The position numbers and the translations under genes were made by a program. A DNA stretch of 64,000 nucleotides from Evansella sp041820985 (lineage in GTDB: Bacteria; Bacillota; Bacilli; Bacillales; Salisediminibacteriaceae): NCBI RefSeq assembly GCF_041820985.1, contig NZ_JBGUAU010000005.1, positions 124,001 through 188,000 on the forward strand, given 5' to 3'. The notes under the pieces are model-generated. The model made no database searches and had not been told where the DNA came from. It was given only the letters and a program-made list of their open reading frames with translations. Shown here piece by piece: positions 1 to 7,887 of the stretch (position 1 is its first letter; each line of letters opens with the position of its first letter).

Positions 1-644
1 GAAAAAATTTTTTAGACGATATTTCAGGAGCAATTTTATCTCAAGCAGTGTATGTTCCGTTCACAGCTTTGTTTATAACTGCATTTAGACTTAATTGGGT
101 CGTAAAAATGGGATTTGCTATTTATTTTGCAATTATTGAAAAACTCTTTATAAAAAAGGGGATTTTTAAAAACCTCAGATGGAAAACAAGATACACGCTA
201 GTGTTAATCTATCTATATTTTCATTTAAGTGATCAATGGCTTCGTCTTTTAAAAAAAGGAAATTCACTCATCCAAAAGTTATCCCTTTATAATATGGTAC
301 AGGTGACAGGTATCAACAGTTTAGTTCTGTTAGAAATGTTCCATTTATTAAGTTTTGGCAGAGGCAGATTTCACTCAATGAAGGAACAACATAAAATGGA
401 AACCTCCTATTCAAGCATGATGTCAGCGATTAAAACGCTGTTAGCGTATACTGAAAACATGAAAGTAAAGGTAGTAGTACTTATTATTAAATTTATCAGT
501 GATAATATCCTAAAAAGTATGAAGCTTATAAAAATAAAGTCCACTTTACTAGTTACACTTATCGATATTCTACTTTTGTATTTAGGTCCAGTGTATAAAA
601 AATGGATTGAAAAAATTGCGATAGATGGTGGAGATATCAAGTAG
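1..644 (+). CDS. Membrane protein, 5' end outside window
   Basis: The reading frame is open from the first base of the window, so the visible 213 or so codons are the C-terminal part of a longer protein; the GTG at 48 is only an internal codon. The visible part has several hydrophobic stretches separated by short basic loops and ends with a hydrophobic helix before a polar tail. The pattern of short helices and Lys/Arg-rich loops recalls the CBO0543-type integral membrane proteins of Firmicutes, but I cannot show this. A degenerate REP-like element begins right at its stop codon. Function unknown. Confidence 0.6.
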   Translation, partial: KNFLDDISGAILSQAVYVPFTALFITAFRLNWVVKMGFAIYFAIIEKLFIKKGIFKNLRWKTRYTLVLIYLYFHLSDQWLRLLKKGNSLIQKLSLYNMVQVTGINSLVLLEMFHLLSFGRGRFHSMKEQHKMETSYSSMMSAIKTLLAYTENMKVKVVVLIIKFISDNILKSMKLIKIKSTLLVTLIDILLLYLGPVYKKWIEKIAIDGGDIK

Positions 645-666
645 GAAGCATTGGGGTCAGTTCTCC
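643..666 (+). repeat. Half copy of the REP-like element
   Basis: Reads GGAAGCATTGGGGTCAGTTC plus TCC. It has the left arm and a variant of the GGGGACGGTTCTC core but no right arm. It starts at the last base of the stop codon of the preceding gene. Confidence 0.45.
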
Positions 667-691
667 TTTTGATCCACGAAATAGTTTCACA

Positions 692-725
692 CAAAAAAGA
701 GAGTATCTTCGAGGGTATGCTCTCT
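692..725 (-). terminator. Rho-independent terminator of the GyrI-like gene
   Basis: On the minus strand AGAGAG and CTCTCT pair around a short interrupted stem and are followed by a run of six T. It lies about 85 bases past the stop codon of the gene at 808-1293. Confidence 0.6.
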
Positions 726-807
726 ATGTATTCTACAATAATCCTTAACTAAGTAGTTGGCCCCACTTAGTAAACTCTCTTGTGTTACTTCACTAAAATA
801 GAGACCA

Positions 808-1293
808 TCATTTTTTCACAACGGGTATATAAATATCAAAATGCGGATCATTCGGATCTCGATAAACTGGATAATGCTCATGCTTAATAGGCAAATAAAG
901 GTCATAGTAATCTACACCTGGTTCTCTATATGCAGTATAATCACTTTCGGATAACCAGTTATGTAATTCTGCATAGGTCTTCCCAATATTTTCCCCTTTT
1001 TTATGTGACGTCTTCACATATGTCCATTTAGGCACAGTTATTTCTATCATTCCAGAAGGGGTTTCCTGCTTTTCGCTCACTTCAAATACTGAGTAATGCG
1101 CAAAACCATTCTCAATCACATGGTAAGATAAACCTAACTGAATAGCCGGGTTCAACTTTTCCTCTAATTCACCAGCGCGGTTTTCCATTTCTGAAATCGT
1201 TTCTTTCAAATGCGGTACAATATCAGAAAAGGTACCTTCCCATTTTAAACCTACTGCACGATAAGCCGGCAATGTCACGATTTCATAGCTCAT
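808..1293 (-). CDS. GyrI-like / AraC effector-binding domain protein
   Basis: This 161-residue protein is a stand-alone GyrI-like (SOUL-fold) ligand-binding domain. The N-terminal pattern YEIVTLPAYRAVGLKWEG, the central segment around residues 60-75 (HYSVFEVS) and the final strand HFDIYIPVVKK are typical. The family binds small hydrophobic ligands, and some members bind DNA gyrase. There is no helix-turn-helix, so it is not a full BmrR or AraC regulator. It is monocistronic with its own terminator. Ligand unknown. Confidence 0.8.
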   Translation of the reverse strand: MSYEIVTLPAYRAVGLKWEGTFSDIVPHLKETISEMENRAGELEEKLNPAIQLGLSYHVIENGFAHYSVFEVSEKQETPSGMIEITVPKWTYVKTSHKKGENIGKTYAELHNWLSESDYTAYREPGVDYYDLYLPIKHEHYPVYRDPNDPHFDIYIPVVKK

Positions 1294-1310
1294 ATTTTCA
1301 CCCCATTTCC

Positions 1311-1340
1311 GGAAGCATTTGGAACGGTTCTCCCGCTTCC
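1311..1340 (+). repeat. REP-like palindromic element, copy 1
   Basis: Arms GGAAGC and GCTTCC flank a core with ACGGTTCTC. It lies 17 bases upstream of the GyrI-like gene and next to a decayed membrane protein gene. Confidence 0.6.
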
Positions 1341-1359
1341 TTTGCCATACGAAATATTT

Positions 1360-1642
1360 CTAACAAAAAACAAAAATAAAATCATGAGTACTCTGTTCCT
1401 TTAACCCTGATATTAAGGCAAAGATCCATATCCCATAGATTCCAATCACTCCGAAAATTAGAAGGAACGATATGGTTTTCACTATACTTTTCTCAGAAAA
1501 TAGAGCTATTATGAACGAAAAAAAAGTCCGACCACTAATATTCCCGTTCCTACATCCCCTCTTATTTTCCCGACACCCAACCCTAAATAAGCAACATTAC
1601 TATCAATGTAATAAATGAAATATAAGACAAGTTTTTCCTCAT
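1360..1642 (-). pseudogene. Frameshifted small membrane protein
   Basis: The minus strand has a good start (GGGAGG, six bases, ATG at 1642-1640) giving MRKNLSYISFITLIVMLL. The frame then closes, but the hydrophobic protein continues in a second frame (YLGLGVGKIRGDVGTG...) and, after another shift, in a third (FIIALFSEKSIVKTISF... to a TAG at 1360). Joined, the three pieces give one protein of about 90 residues with three membrane segments. Two frameshifts mean either a decayed gene or errors in the sequence. Family not recognised. Confidence 0.55.
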
Positions 1643-1847
1643 CGTAACCTCCCATCAAAGAAGATACTCTCATTTTAAATCATCCGGAAGTATTGTTCTA
1701 GCCTAAACAAACAGAAAATTTCGTTAATCCCCTCCTGCCTCATCAGGAAATCGAGATAGACCTAGTATAGAAACGAAAAGTCCTTACGAATTCTTAAGTC
1801 TACTTTTATTTTTCCTTTTGTTGGTTTTAAGCTCTTTAGTAACGAAG
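1643..1847. other. Intergenic, no gene seen
   Basis: AT-rich spacer upstream of the decayed membrane protein gene. No convincing coding frame or RNA is visible. Confidence 0.4.
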
Positions 1848-1903
1848 AGAAAAGTAAAAGAAGGCACAACAAGCATATTTTCTCTGCTGCTCGTTGTACC
1901 TTC
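1848..1903 (-). terminator. Likely terminator of the GH105 gene
   Basis: A long imperfect stem (GAAGGTACAACGAGC against GCTTGTTGTGCCTTC on the minus strand) is followed by a T-rich tract. It lies about 130 bases past the GH105 stop codon. A short plus-strand frame across it (1818-2000) is produced by the stem and is not a gene. Confidence 0.5.
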
Positions 1904-2034
1904 CTCTGTTTCTATTAGTTTTCATAGAGAAACGTTATTGATTGATGGGAAGACTGAAGTCGTGATACGTATTGGTTACTTTACGAAAAGAATGACGTAA
2001 TACGGACTGCTTCCGAAGCAAGAATAATCTTACC

Positions 2035-3147
2035 TTATGCTTTACTCTTACTCATTTCCACACTAGCTAAAAGGAACGGTGCTAGCCCCATAATCACATC
2101 GCTACCCACTTCTTCTTTCACATAATATTCATAGGACCCATCACGATAGTTTTTCGCTCCACCTAGTCCTGCACCCTTACATATTGAATGAAGATGTACA
2201 CCCTTTTCATCCTCCGTAACGAAGTGTTTCACTATTCCTTCGAAGGAACGTTCTACTACCTCACGATCAATACCTGATAGATAACCTAAGCGAATACCTT
2301 TTGCTAATGCATATGTTATCATGCATGATCCTGATGCTTCTAAATAGTTCCCGGCTCTACCATTCTGATCCATTACTTGATACCAAAGACCACTTTCATG
2401 ATCTTGTACATCTTTAATCGCATGTGCTAGTCTTTCGAATATCCCCATGATTTGACCTCGTTTAGGGTGATTTTTAGGAAAATGCTCTAGTGAATCTACA
2501 ATAGCCATAACATACCAGCCTATAGCTCTTCCCCATATATGAAAAGATTTCCCTGTCTCCTTGTCACACCATCTTTGTTCTCCACTTTCATCCCAGGCAT
2601 GATGTAAGAGACCATTTATTGGATTTCTTGTTCTCTTCTCAATTAATAGGATTTGATTCGCAACGTCATCGAATCCTTGTGGGAAATCAAATGTCTTTGA
2701 ATATTCTGCTAAAAATGGGGAGGACATGTATACCCCATCTAGCCACATTTGGAAAGGATAAATTTTCTTATGCCAAAAACCACCTTCACTTGTTCTTGGC
2801 TGACCCTCCAATTGAGTAAAAAGAAGCTGAATTGCTTTTTCATATTTCTTTTCACCAGTAAGCTTTAAAAGAGAAAATAAATTTTTCCCTTGATTTATAT
2901 GATCCAAATTGTACTCTTCCACACGATAATTCTTAATCGAGCCATCTTCTTGTATGTAATAATCTATATGCCGCTTCATTACATCACGATATTGATCCTC
3001 CTGTGTTAAATCTGCTAGCCAGTCAAATGCTTTCATTGTCATCCCTGCAACATAGTTCCACTTTACTACAGCTTGAGGATGATACCCATCTACAAATTGT
3101 GATTCAATCGTTGCAGCAATTTTTTGTGGTAATTGGTTTACATTCAT
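2035..3147 (-). CDS. GH105 unsaturated glucuronyl/galacturonyl hydrolase
   Basis: A 370-residue protein of glycoside hydrolase family 88/105 (YteR/YesR type). These cytoplasmic enzymes remove the unsaturated uronic acid from the non-reducing end of pectin or xylan oligosaccharides made by lyases, by hydrating the double bond. The family landmark is MWLDGVYM near residue 130, whose Asp matches the second catalytic Asp of YteR. AIGWYVMAIVD and EASGSCMITYALAKG also fit the alpha/alpha barrel. I start at 3147, not the upstream codon at 3258, because GGAGGAG lies eight bases ahead. GH43 and GH42 neighbours support a role in plant cell-wall use. Substrate not assigned. Confidence 0.88.
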   Translation of the reverse strand: MNVNQLPQKIAATIESQFVDGYHPQAVVKWNYVAGMTMKAFDWLADLTQEDQYRDVMKRHIDYYIQEDGSIKNYRVEEYNLDHINQGKNLFSLLKLTGEKKYEKAIQLLFTQLEGQPRTSEGGFWHKKIYPFQMWLDGVYMSSPFLAEYSKTFDFPQGFDDVANQILLIEKRTRNPINGLLHHAWDESGEQRWCDKETGKSFHIWGRAIGWYVMAIVDSLEHFPKNHPKRGQIMGIFERLAHAIKDVQDHESGLWYQVMDQNGRAGNYLEASGSCMITYALAKGIRLGYLSGIDREVVERSFEGIVKHFVTEDEKGVHLHSICKGAGLGGAKNYRDGSYEYYVKEEVGSDVIMGLAPFLLASVEMSKSKA

Positions 3148-3427
3148 ATTCTTACATCTCCTCCTATTCTTATAGTATAAAAACACACTTTGCTCTCTTA
3201 TAGAAAAAAGGTTATTGCCAATGATCATTAACAACGTTGTTACCCTTATAAACAGCAACCTAAGAGCACTAGAAAAAATCTAGGAATATAACGTAAATTC
3301 CCCAAAATTACACATTTGATTTATTGAAATATATCGTTATATTACTTATAGACTCTTTTTCTTGATTATACTACATTCTTTGCATTTTTTTATTTTTTTC
3401 TGAGTCACTAATGGATATACTTACATG

Positions 3428-3456
3428 TTACGATGCACGTTAGCTTATGATATAAT
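3428..3456 (+). promoter_or_regulatory. SigA-type promoter of an orphan small RNA
   Basis: A perfect TATAAT at 3451-3456 lies 17 bases after TTACGA at 3428-3433, in a stretch with no plus-strand gene. The predicted start, near 3463, is just ahead of a strong terminator hairpin. Confidence 0.45.
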
Positions 3457-3460
3457 CATA

Positions 3461-3524
3461 GAAGGTAATGAGCGGTTTCCTCAAGAATGACAAGTGCATT
3501 CTAAGGGAAATCGCTCTTTTTTTT
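3461..3524 (+). ncRNA. Candidate short hairpin RNA
   Basis: GAGCGGTTTCCTCAAGAATG (3470-3489) pairs with 3497-3516 over 20 positions with two G-U pairs and one mismatch, leaving a 7-base loop and a T8 tail. All nearby protein genes are on the other strand, so this is not the terminator of a known gene. With the promoter just upstream it would make an RNA of about 60 bases. It could be a small regulatory RNA or the relic of a longer transcript. No known family recognised. Confidence 0.45.
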
Positions 3525-3539
3525 AAAAATCTAGCACAT

Positions 3540-3571
3540 GAAAAAGCTAGGAAACACATGTCTCCTAGCTA
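3540..3571 (-). terminator. Terminator of the small hydrophilic protein transcript
   Basis: Minus strand AGCTAGGA pairs with TTCCTAGCT around a short loop, followed by a run of T. It ends the transcript that carries the small genes at 3720-3893 and 3565-3696. Confidence 0.65.
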
Positions 3572-3696
3572 GCATACATGTATTCTCTTTTATCTTCCCC
3601 CTCTGAACTAGAGAAATTTTCTTCCTCTGTAGAATCTGTTTTCGCCCTGCTCTCACTGTTAGACGCAGTTCCTGGTTGTACTTCTTCCGAACTCAC
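3565..3696 (-). CDS. Possible 43-residue acidic Ser/Glu-rich protein
   Basis: A GTG-initiated frame of 43 codons on the same strand and transcript as the 57-residue gene at 3720-3893. Its stop codon lies inside the terminator stem at 3540-3571. The product is very rich in Ser, Glu and Asp with no hydrophobic core, so it would be disordered. No good ribosome binding site is visible. The frame is also open further upstream through the stop of the preceding gene, so it may be a frameshifted C-terminal extension of that gene. Confidence 0.3.
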   Translation of the reverse strand: MSSEEVQPGTASNSESRAKTDSTEEENFSSSEGEDKREYMYAS

Positions 3697-3719
3697 CGAC
3701 CTATTACAGTAGACTATAA

Positions 3720-3893
3720 TCACTGATACTCATCATATATGTCATCTGCATTCTTAAATCGGATTTCTTCTGAATTTACCGAACCCATCTTATCGCTTCG
3801 ATCCTCCCTACCGCCTGGTAAGCTGCCTTCAGGAACTAACTCTTGGTTATCTTTAAAAACTGTTTTCTGTCTTTTCTTTTCATTTTCCGTCAT
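3720..3893 (-). CDS. Small hydrophilic protein, 57 residues
   Basis: The start at 3893 (ATG-ACG) is chosen because GGAG lies eight bases upstream; the GTG nine bases earlier overlaps that site poorly. The product is charged, with a basic N-terminus (TENEKKRQKT) and an acidic C-terminus ending DDIYDEYQ. It has no membrane or recognised domain. Short charged proteins of this kind are common in Bacillus forespores, but nothing here proves that. Confidence 0.55.
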   Translation of the reverse strand: MTENEKKRQKTVFKDNQELVPEGSLPGGREDRSDKMGSVNSEEIRFKNADDIYDEYQ

Positions 3894-3964
3894 GGATACC
3901 ACTCCTATTCACACATCTAATTACGGATAGTATCCCCAGATATGTATTTTTCACACAAACTAAT

Positions 3965-3995
3965 GGAAGCAGAGGGGACGGTTCTCTCTGCTTCC
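3965..3995 (+). repeat. REP-like palindromic element, copy 2
   Basis: The best copy. Arms GGAAGCAGAG and CTCTGCTTCC pair perfectly around GGGACGGTTCT. It lies in the gap between two small genes. Confidence 0.75.
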
Positions 3996-4146
3996 TTCTA
4001 AACTCGGAGGCGTGTAGCTATTTACTCTTCCTTTTTCTACCTCAAAAGTATCAACTTTTTTCACGTCTTATAAAAAAAGGAGTGTTTAAACACCAATCTC
4101 ATCATATATTTCATATCGAAGAAACTTTAATGCTTAGAGGAAATGG

Positions 4147-4338
4147 GTGATTTACATGTACAATATTATTTTTTATGAAAAGAACGATCATGTTTTAAGT
4201 CAGACTCGAGAAAGCGTTCCAGAAGAAGGCGATGGAATTAAACTGAAAGGTCGGAAAGGGAATGTAGTAAGCGTAGAAACAGGAGAAGATAATATCGTAT
4301 ATATCCTGGTTGACTTAGCAAAAAAGATTAAAGAATAA
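4147..4338 (+). CDS. Small protein with a KOW-like C-terminal segment
   Basis: A 63-residue protein. The GTG start at 4147 fits because GAGG lies six bases ahead; an ATG at 4156 would be 15 bases from it. Residues 32-56 (KLKGRKGNVVSVETGEDNIVYILVDL) alternate basic and beta-strand residues as in KOW or SH3-like folds, which is only a resemblance. It ends just before a strong bidirectional terminator. Function unknown. Confidence 0.5.
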   Translation: MIYMYNIIFYEKNDHVLSQTRESVPEEGDGIKLKGRKGNVVSVETGEDNIVYILVDLAKKIKE

Positions 4339-4344
4339 ACATAG

Positions 4345-4402
4345 AAAAAGGACCTTCTCCCTAATGTCTTCCGTCTTCAAAACACTAGAGAAGGTCCTTT
4401 TA
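4345..4402. terminator. Bidirectional terminator
   Basis: AAAAGGACCTTCTC and GAGAAGGTCCTTTT form a perfect 14-bp stem with A and T tracts outside. It separates the plus-strand small gene from the convergent GH43 gene. Confidence 0.75.
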
Positions 4403-4411
4403 AAAGGGAAA

Positions 4412-4442
4412 GGAAGCAAAGAGAACCGTCCCCACTGCTTCC
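4412..4442 (-). repeat. REP-like palindromic element, copy 3 (inverted)
   Basis: Minus-strand orientation of the element: GGAAGCAGTGGGGACGGTTC then TCTTTGCTTCC. It lies eight bases past the stop codon of the GH43 gene. Confidence 0.7.
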
Positions 4443-4450
4443 ACTCCCTA

Positions 4451-6001
4451 TTACACCCCTACATACTCAAACCAGTCAAAATAAGCTTTATTGTCACTGC
4501 TTTCACCATTTGAGCTTGCATATAAACCTAATTCCGCTCCTACAAATCCTCCCGCAACATCCGTACTTAAAATTCGTCCATCTACGTTTTCCATCAGCGG
4601 CTCGAACGAATCCGATGTTTCTCCAACATAAAAGCTATAATCCTGCCCGCGAGCCGCAACCTTCAGATATAACTTAGATACGTTTAACGGCATTTCCTGT
4701 AACACTTCTTCTTCTCCACCTGCACATTTCACTAACCTCACTACACTTTCACCATCTCTTTTTTTGGTAAAAACAAAGCGGAAGTGGAACTCATTGCTTT
4801 GAAGTAGCACAATCCCGGCTTCTTCATTCTCTTTCTCAGGAGTAAATTCCATCACAGTAGAAGTAGCAAAATCGATGTGTTGTTGTCTTCTCCCAACAAA
4901 GCTAGGAGTATCGAGTTCTGATAACTTTTGAGGTCTCAGCTTTAGGCGTAAAAATCCAGGACGTTCCGACAAACTATAGAATTCTCCTTCTGCAGAACGT
5001 AAGAAGTTATACTTAAGATCAAGCTTCACATTATCAAAATGATCACATACAGAAGGGATAACGGACTTTCCTTCTGGTAAAGTTGGCAGTGGATACTCCA
5101 TTTCCAACTTCCCAGTTCCTGGACTCATGATTGGCCAGCCATCTTCCCATATCACTGGGAGCAGATATGTCTCTCTCCCAAGATTACGATAATATCCTCC
5201 GTAAATTCGCGATGCCAGACCAACTGCCCACCATTCTCCATGCTGCGTTTCCACAAGGTCACAGTGCCCAACATTTACAATAGGATACTCTTTGCCTAAA
5301 TGTCTGTGGGTGAGGATTGGATTTCCTGGATTTCCTTCATAAGGACCTGTAATCGTCTTACTTCGTGCTATAGAAACGGCATGATGATGCCCTGTTCCTG
5401 CTTCCGAAATCATCAAATAATAGTAATCATCTACTTTATAGATATGAGGACCTTCTGGCCAAATAACATCCCTTAACGCACCTCTCCACAACCCAATAGG
5501 TTCTCCTATTAACTTTTTCGTTTCTAAATCAAGCTCTTGCAGCCACACTTCCCAGTTCCCACTGTACTTTTCCCCTTCAGGAGCTGGTCGTGTACCGTGA
5601 TAATACACTTTCCCATCTTCATCGAAAAACAAGGAAGGATCAATTCCCGGCGCATCTAAATAATATGGATCTGACCACGGTCCTGCAGGATCTTTTGCAG
5701 TAACAAAAAAGTTACCTCCAGCTCCTACATTCGTTGTTATCATATAGAAAACACCGTCGTGATATCGAATCGTTGGGGCAAAAATACCCCGTGACACCCC
5801 TTGCCCCTCTAATGGAAGCTGGGATGGCCTATCTAACACATGTCCAATTTGTTCCCAGTTCACGAGGTCTCTGCTGTGAAAAATAGGTACACCTGGAAAA
5901 TAGGCGAAGGAAGAAGTCACAAGATAATAGTCCTCTCCCACTCTGCAAATGGATGGATCCGGATAAAAACCTGGAAGTATTGGATTCTTAAAAGTTTTCA
6001 T
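4451..6001 (-). CDS. xynB: GH43 beta-xylosidase
   Basis: A 516-residue glycoside hydrolase family 43 enzyme of the xylan 1,4-beta-xylosidase type. It has an N-terminal five-bladed propeller (about residues 1-310) and a C-terminal beta-sandwich domain (about 325-515, ending AYFDWFEYVG). The three catalytic carboxylates are visible: Asp15 in YPDPS, Asp121 in GIDPS and Glu183 in WPEGP. It has no signal peptide, so it acts on imported xylo-oligosaccharides. GGAG precedes the ATG by eight bases. The upstream gap holds a perfect 11-bp inverted repeat. Some relatives also show arabinofuranosidase activity. Confidence 0.92.
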   Translation of the reverse strand: MKTFKNPILPGFYPDPSICRVGEDYYLVTSSFAYFPGVPIFHSRDLVNWEQIGHVLDRPSQLPLEGQGVSRGIFAPTIRYHDGVFYMITTNVGAGGNFFVTAKDPAGPWSDPYYLDAPGIDPSLFFDEDGKVYYHGTRPAPEGEKYSGNWEVWLQELDLETKKLIGEPIGLWRGALRDVIWPEGPHIYKVDDYYYLMISEAGTGHHHAVSIARSKTITGPYEGNPGNPILTHRHLGKEYPIVNVGHCDLVETQHGEWWAVGLASRIYGGYYRNLGRETYLLPVIWEDGWPIMSPGTGKLEMEYPLPTLPEGKSVIPSVCDHFDNVKLDLKYNFLRSAEGEFYSLSERPGFLRLKLRPQKLSELDTPSFVGRRQQHIDFATSTVMEFTPEKENEEAGIVLLQSNEFHFRFVFTKKRDGESVVRLVKCAGGEEEVLQEMPLNVSKLYLKVAARGQDYSFYVGETSDSFEPLMENVDGRILSTDVAGGFVGAELGLYASSNGESSDNKAYFDWFEYVGV

Positions 6002-6015
6002 ATTTTACTCCTTTA

Positions 6016-6074
6016 TATACTTAGTTTACATGTGATAGCCCGAAAAATAATAACATTGTTCACAACTAAGTATA
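6016..6074. promoter_or_regulatory. Inverted repeat upstream of GH43
   Basis: TATACTTAGTT (6016-6026) and AACTAAGTATA (6064-6074) are perfect inverted arms 37 bases apart, just upstream of the beta-xylosidase start. The arms could be a pair of operator half-sites for a sugar-responsive repressor. They do not match the XylR consensus well enough to name it. Confidence 0.4.
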
Positions 6075-6194
6075 AAATTATCACGATAAAAAGTAAACGT
6101 TACCATATAAAAAGAAGACGTTTCTTGTACCCAACTAATTGTCCAATTAGTTAAGCCTAAGAACCACCTTTTCGCACTGGAAATATACTTTCCT

Positions 6195-6678
6195 CTATCC
6201 TTCTCTTTCCTCTTCATACTTAATCCCATACTCACGGCACCATTCCTTTGCTATTTCCTTCCATCGCTTTCTTTCATAGCTGTGCCATTCTCCGCGACAC
6301 CTAATTCGATGATGAGATCTTTAAATCTTCGAAAAGCACCTCTCCCTCGAATGGCTCTACAAAGTCTATCACTCCCATTCTCAGGCTTTACCTCATTACA
6401 AAAATCCTCCATAATAGAATATGAGTCGATATCAAACCCCGATGGAAGTTCAATGTAGTTTTCAAAGTTATCAACAATATCAAAAGCATCTTCCATCATT
6501 TCCTGCTCAAAATTCGGATGGCTGTCACCCTCTTCTATTTCCCCATCTTCTACTAAACCCAACAACTCAACGGAAGCACTTACTATTTTACCTGTCTCTT
6601 TATTCACATAGGTTGATAGCCCTCAAATTGAAAGTCCAACTCATCAATAAGATCTGCAAGCTTTATTGCTTTTACCAT
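6195..6678 (-). pseudogene. UPF0158 family protein with two frameshifts
   Basis: The minus strand starts well (GGAGG, ATG at 6678) with MVKAIKLADLIDELDFQFEG, stops after 24 codons, and resumes in another frame at 6607 with NKETGKIVSA. The conserved core PSGFDIDSYSIMEDF and AIRGRGAFRRFKDLI identifies UPF0158. Near 6285 the frame shifts again. The expected C-terminus WHSYERKRWKEIAKEWCREY follows in a third frame to a TAG at 6195. Joined, the product is about 160 residues, normal for the family. Either a decayed gene or sequencing errors. The family's function is unknown. Confidence 0.8.
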
Positions 6679-6990
6679 AAGATTTACCTCCGATTTATTC
6701 ATTCCATTTCCTTTGGAAAAATATTGTGTATGAGCTTTTTCCAGATTAACTAGACTCGAATGATAGACTCGGCTGAATCAACTAGATTCGACCTATCTCA
6801 TCACTTCTTCTACACAAAACAACGTTTATCATTCCGCTACTTCCATTTGTTTCCTATATAATTAAAAATAATACCCCATTAATAGATTTTAGCATTTAAC
6901 AAGGACACTAATTAAAGTGTATCAATACTTTTTTAGTGCCCTCATCCTCTCACTTTTTTTTGAAGTTGCATGATACCTTAAACCACTCCA
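6679..6990. other. Intergenic region with a hairpin
   Basis: AT-rich. It holds two near-identical direct repeats (AACTAGACTCGAA near 6748 and AACTAGATTCGAC near 6778) and an imperfect hairpin at about 6902-6942 (AGG-CACTAA against TTAGTG-CCT). The hairpin may terminate the minus-strand gene at 6991-7449. No gene seen. Confidence 0.4.
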
Positions 6991-7449
6991 TCAAATACAT
7001 ATACTATCTATCTTGTCACGTTTCGATGCTGCAATAACAATCCTATCACCACTCACTAAATCTTCGTAGCGATAATACACAGGATTAGCATGCCCTCTCT
7101 CAAGTCTTGGTTTATGCTCAAGAGACTCTTCCCATTTAAGAACCCAAAATATGTAGGGTGTATCTGAATCGGAGAATCCTAATCGTGTTTTTTTCCGCAT
7201 ATCTACGTAAGCGACAATCCGCGCCTTCTCTTCTTTAGGTAAGTCGTTTGTTGCTTCTGTTATATCGTCGTTAATTGGATCAAATACTACCGTGTTATAA
7301 ACAGTATATAAGTCTGTCATGATACTACCTGGCTTTCTAAAGGTGACATAGTCAAATTTATATGTGCGTGGATATGGAAAAGCATGTACCTGATACTCCT
7401 CAACCATCTTGAATGACTTACCAACTGCTAGGGATAGCACTCTTAACAT
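6991..7449 (-). CDS. Hypothetical protein, 152 residues
   Basis: Not recognised. GGAGG eight or so bases ahead of ATG supports the start. The protein is soluble, mixed alpha/beta and Tyr-rich. It has basic and aromatic segments around KFDYVTFRKPGSIMTDLYTVY (residues 31-51) and a C-terminal part ending IVIAASKRDKIDSICI. No signal peptide or membrane helix. Neighbours on the same strand are decayed genes and give no functional hint. Confidence 0.55.
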   Translation of the reverse strand: MLRVLSLAVGKSFKMVEEYQVHAFPYPRTYKFDYVTFRKPGSIMTDLYTVYNTVVFDPINDDITEATNDLPKEEKARIVAYVDMRKKTRLGFSDSDTPYIFWVLKWEESLEHKPRLERGHANPVYYRYEDLVSGDRIVIAASKRDKIDSICI

Positions 7450-7755
7450 AATAAAGAACCTCCATTTATCTATTAATATAGTTTTTTGATAATGAAATTT
7501 TGTATTTTGTAGTGAGAATATCTTTATAGAAGTGGCTGCTTGAGCATGGGTGGAAAAACAGTGCTACATTCAAAGAACCCTCAAGCACGAAATCTTTTCA
7601 TTACATTTGAACAATAATATTGTGTTAGTCCAAAGTAATCTTTTGTGTTAAGGAGAAATTGGTGTATGATACGCGTGATCATGTAGAATTCTCATTGCGT
7701 GGAAATTGTGTAGTCTTTGTATGAGGTTATTGGTTAGCTAAGTAAAACAATTACA
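7450..7755. other. Intergenic region
   Basis: No open frame with coding character, terminator or repeat is clear to me. It holds the promoter region of the gene at 6991-7449. Confidence 0.35.
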
Positions 7756-7887
7756 CTATCTCTTTTCTATATTATTAGTGTCGATCCATAAATCCCCTTC
7801 CCAAAAAAGCTCTCCTTTTAGAGTATATTGTGCATATAAATATTTTTTCCTATCTACCTTTGATCCAGGTTTACCAACTCCATAGTA
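7756..7887 (-). pseudogene. Gene remnant, C-terminal fragment
   Basis: Directly after, and in frame with, the stop codon of the Rpn-type remnant, the minus strand encodes YYGVGKPGSKVDRKKYLYAQ then YTLKGELFWEGDLWIDTNNI and a stop. It looks like the end of a real protein by composition, but it has no start codon or ribosome binding site of its own. I read it as the tail of a lost gene. Family unknown. Confidence 0.35.

Noticed and set aside
1818..2000. 60-residue plus-strand frame
   Set aside because: It is produced by the terminator stem of the GH105 gene; composition is not protein-like.
6026..6235. 69-residue minus-strand frame
   Set aside because: It lies over the out-of-frame tail of the decayed UPF0158 gene and has no ribosome binding site or family.
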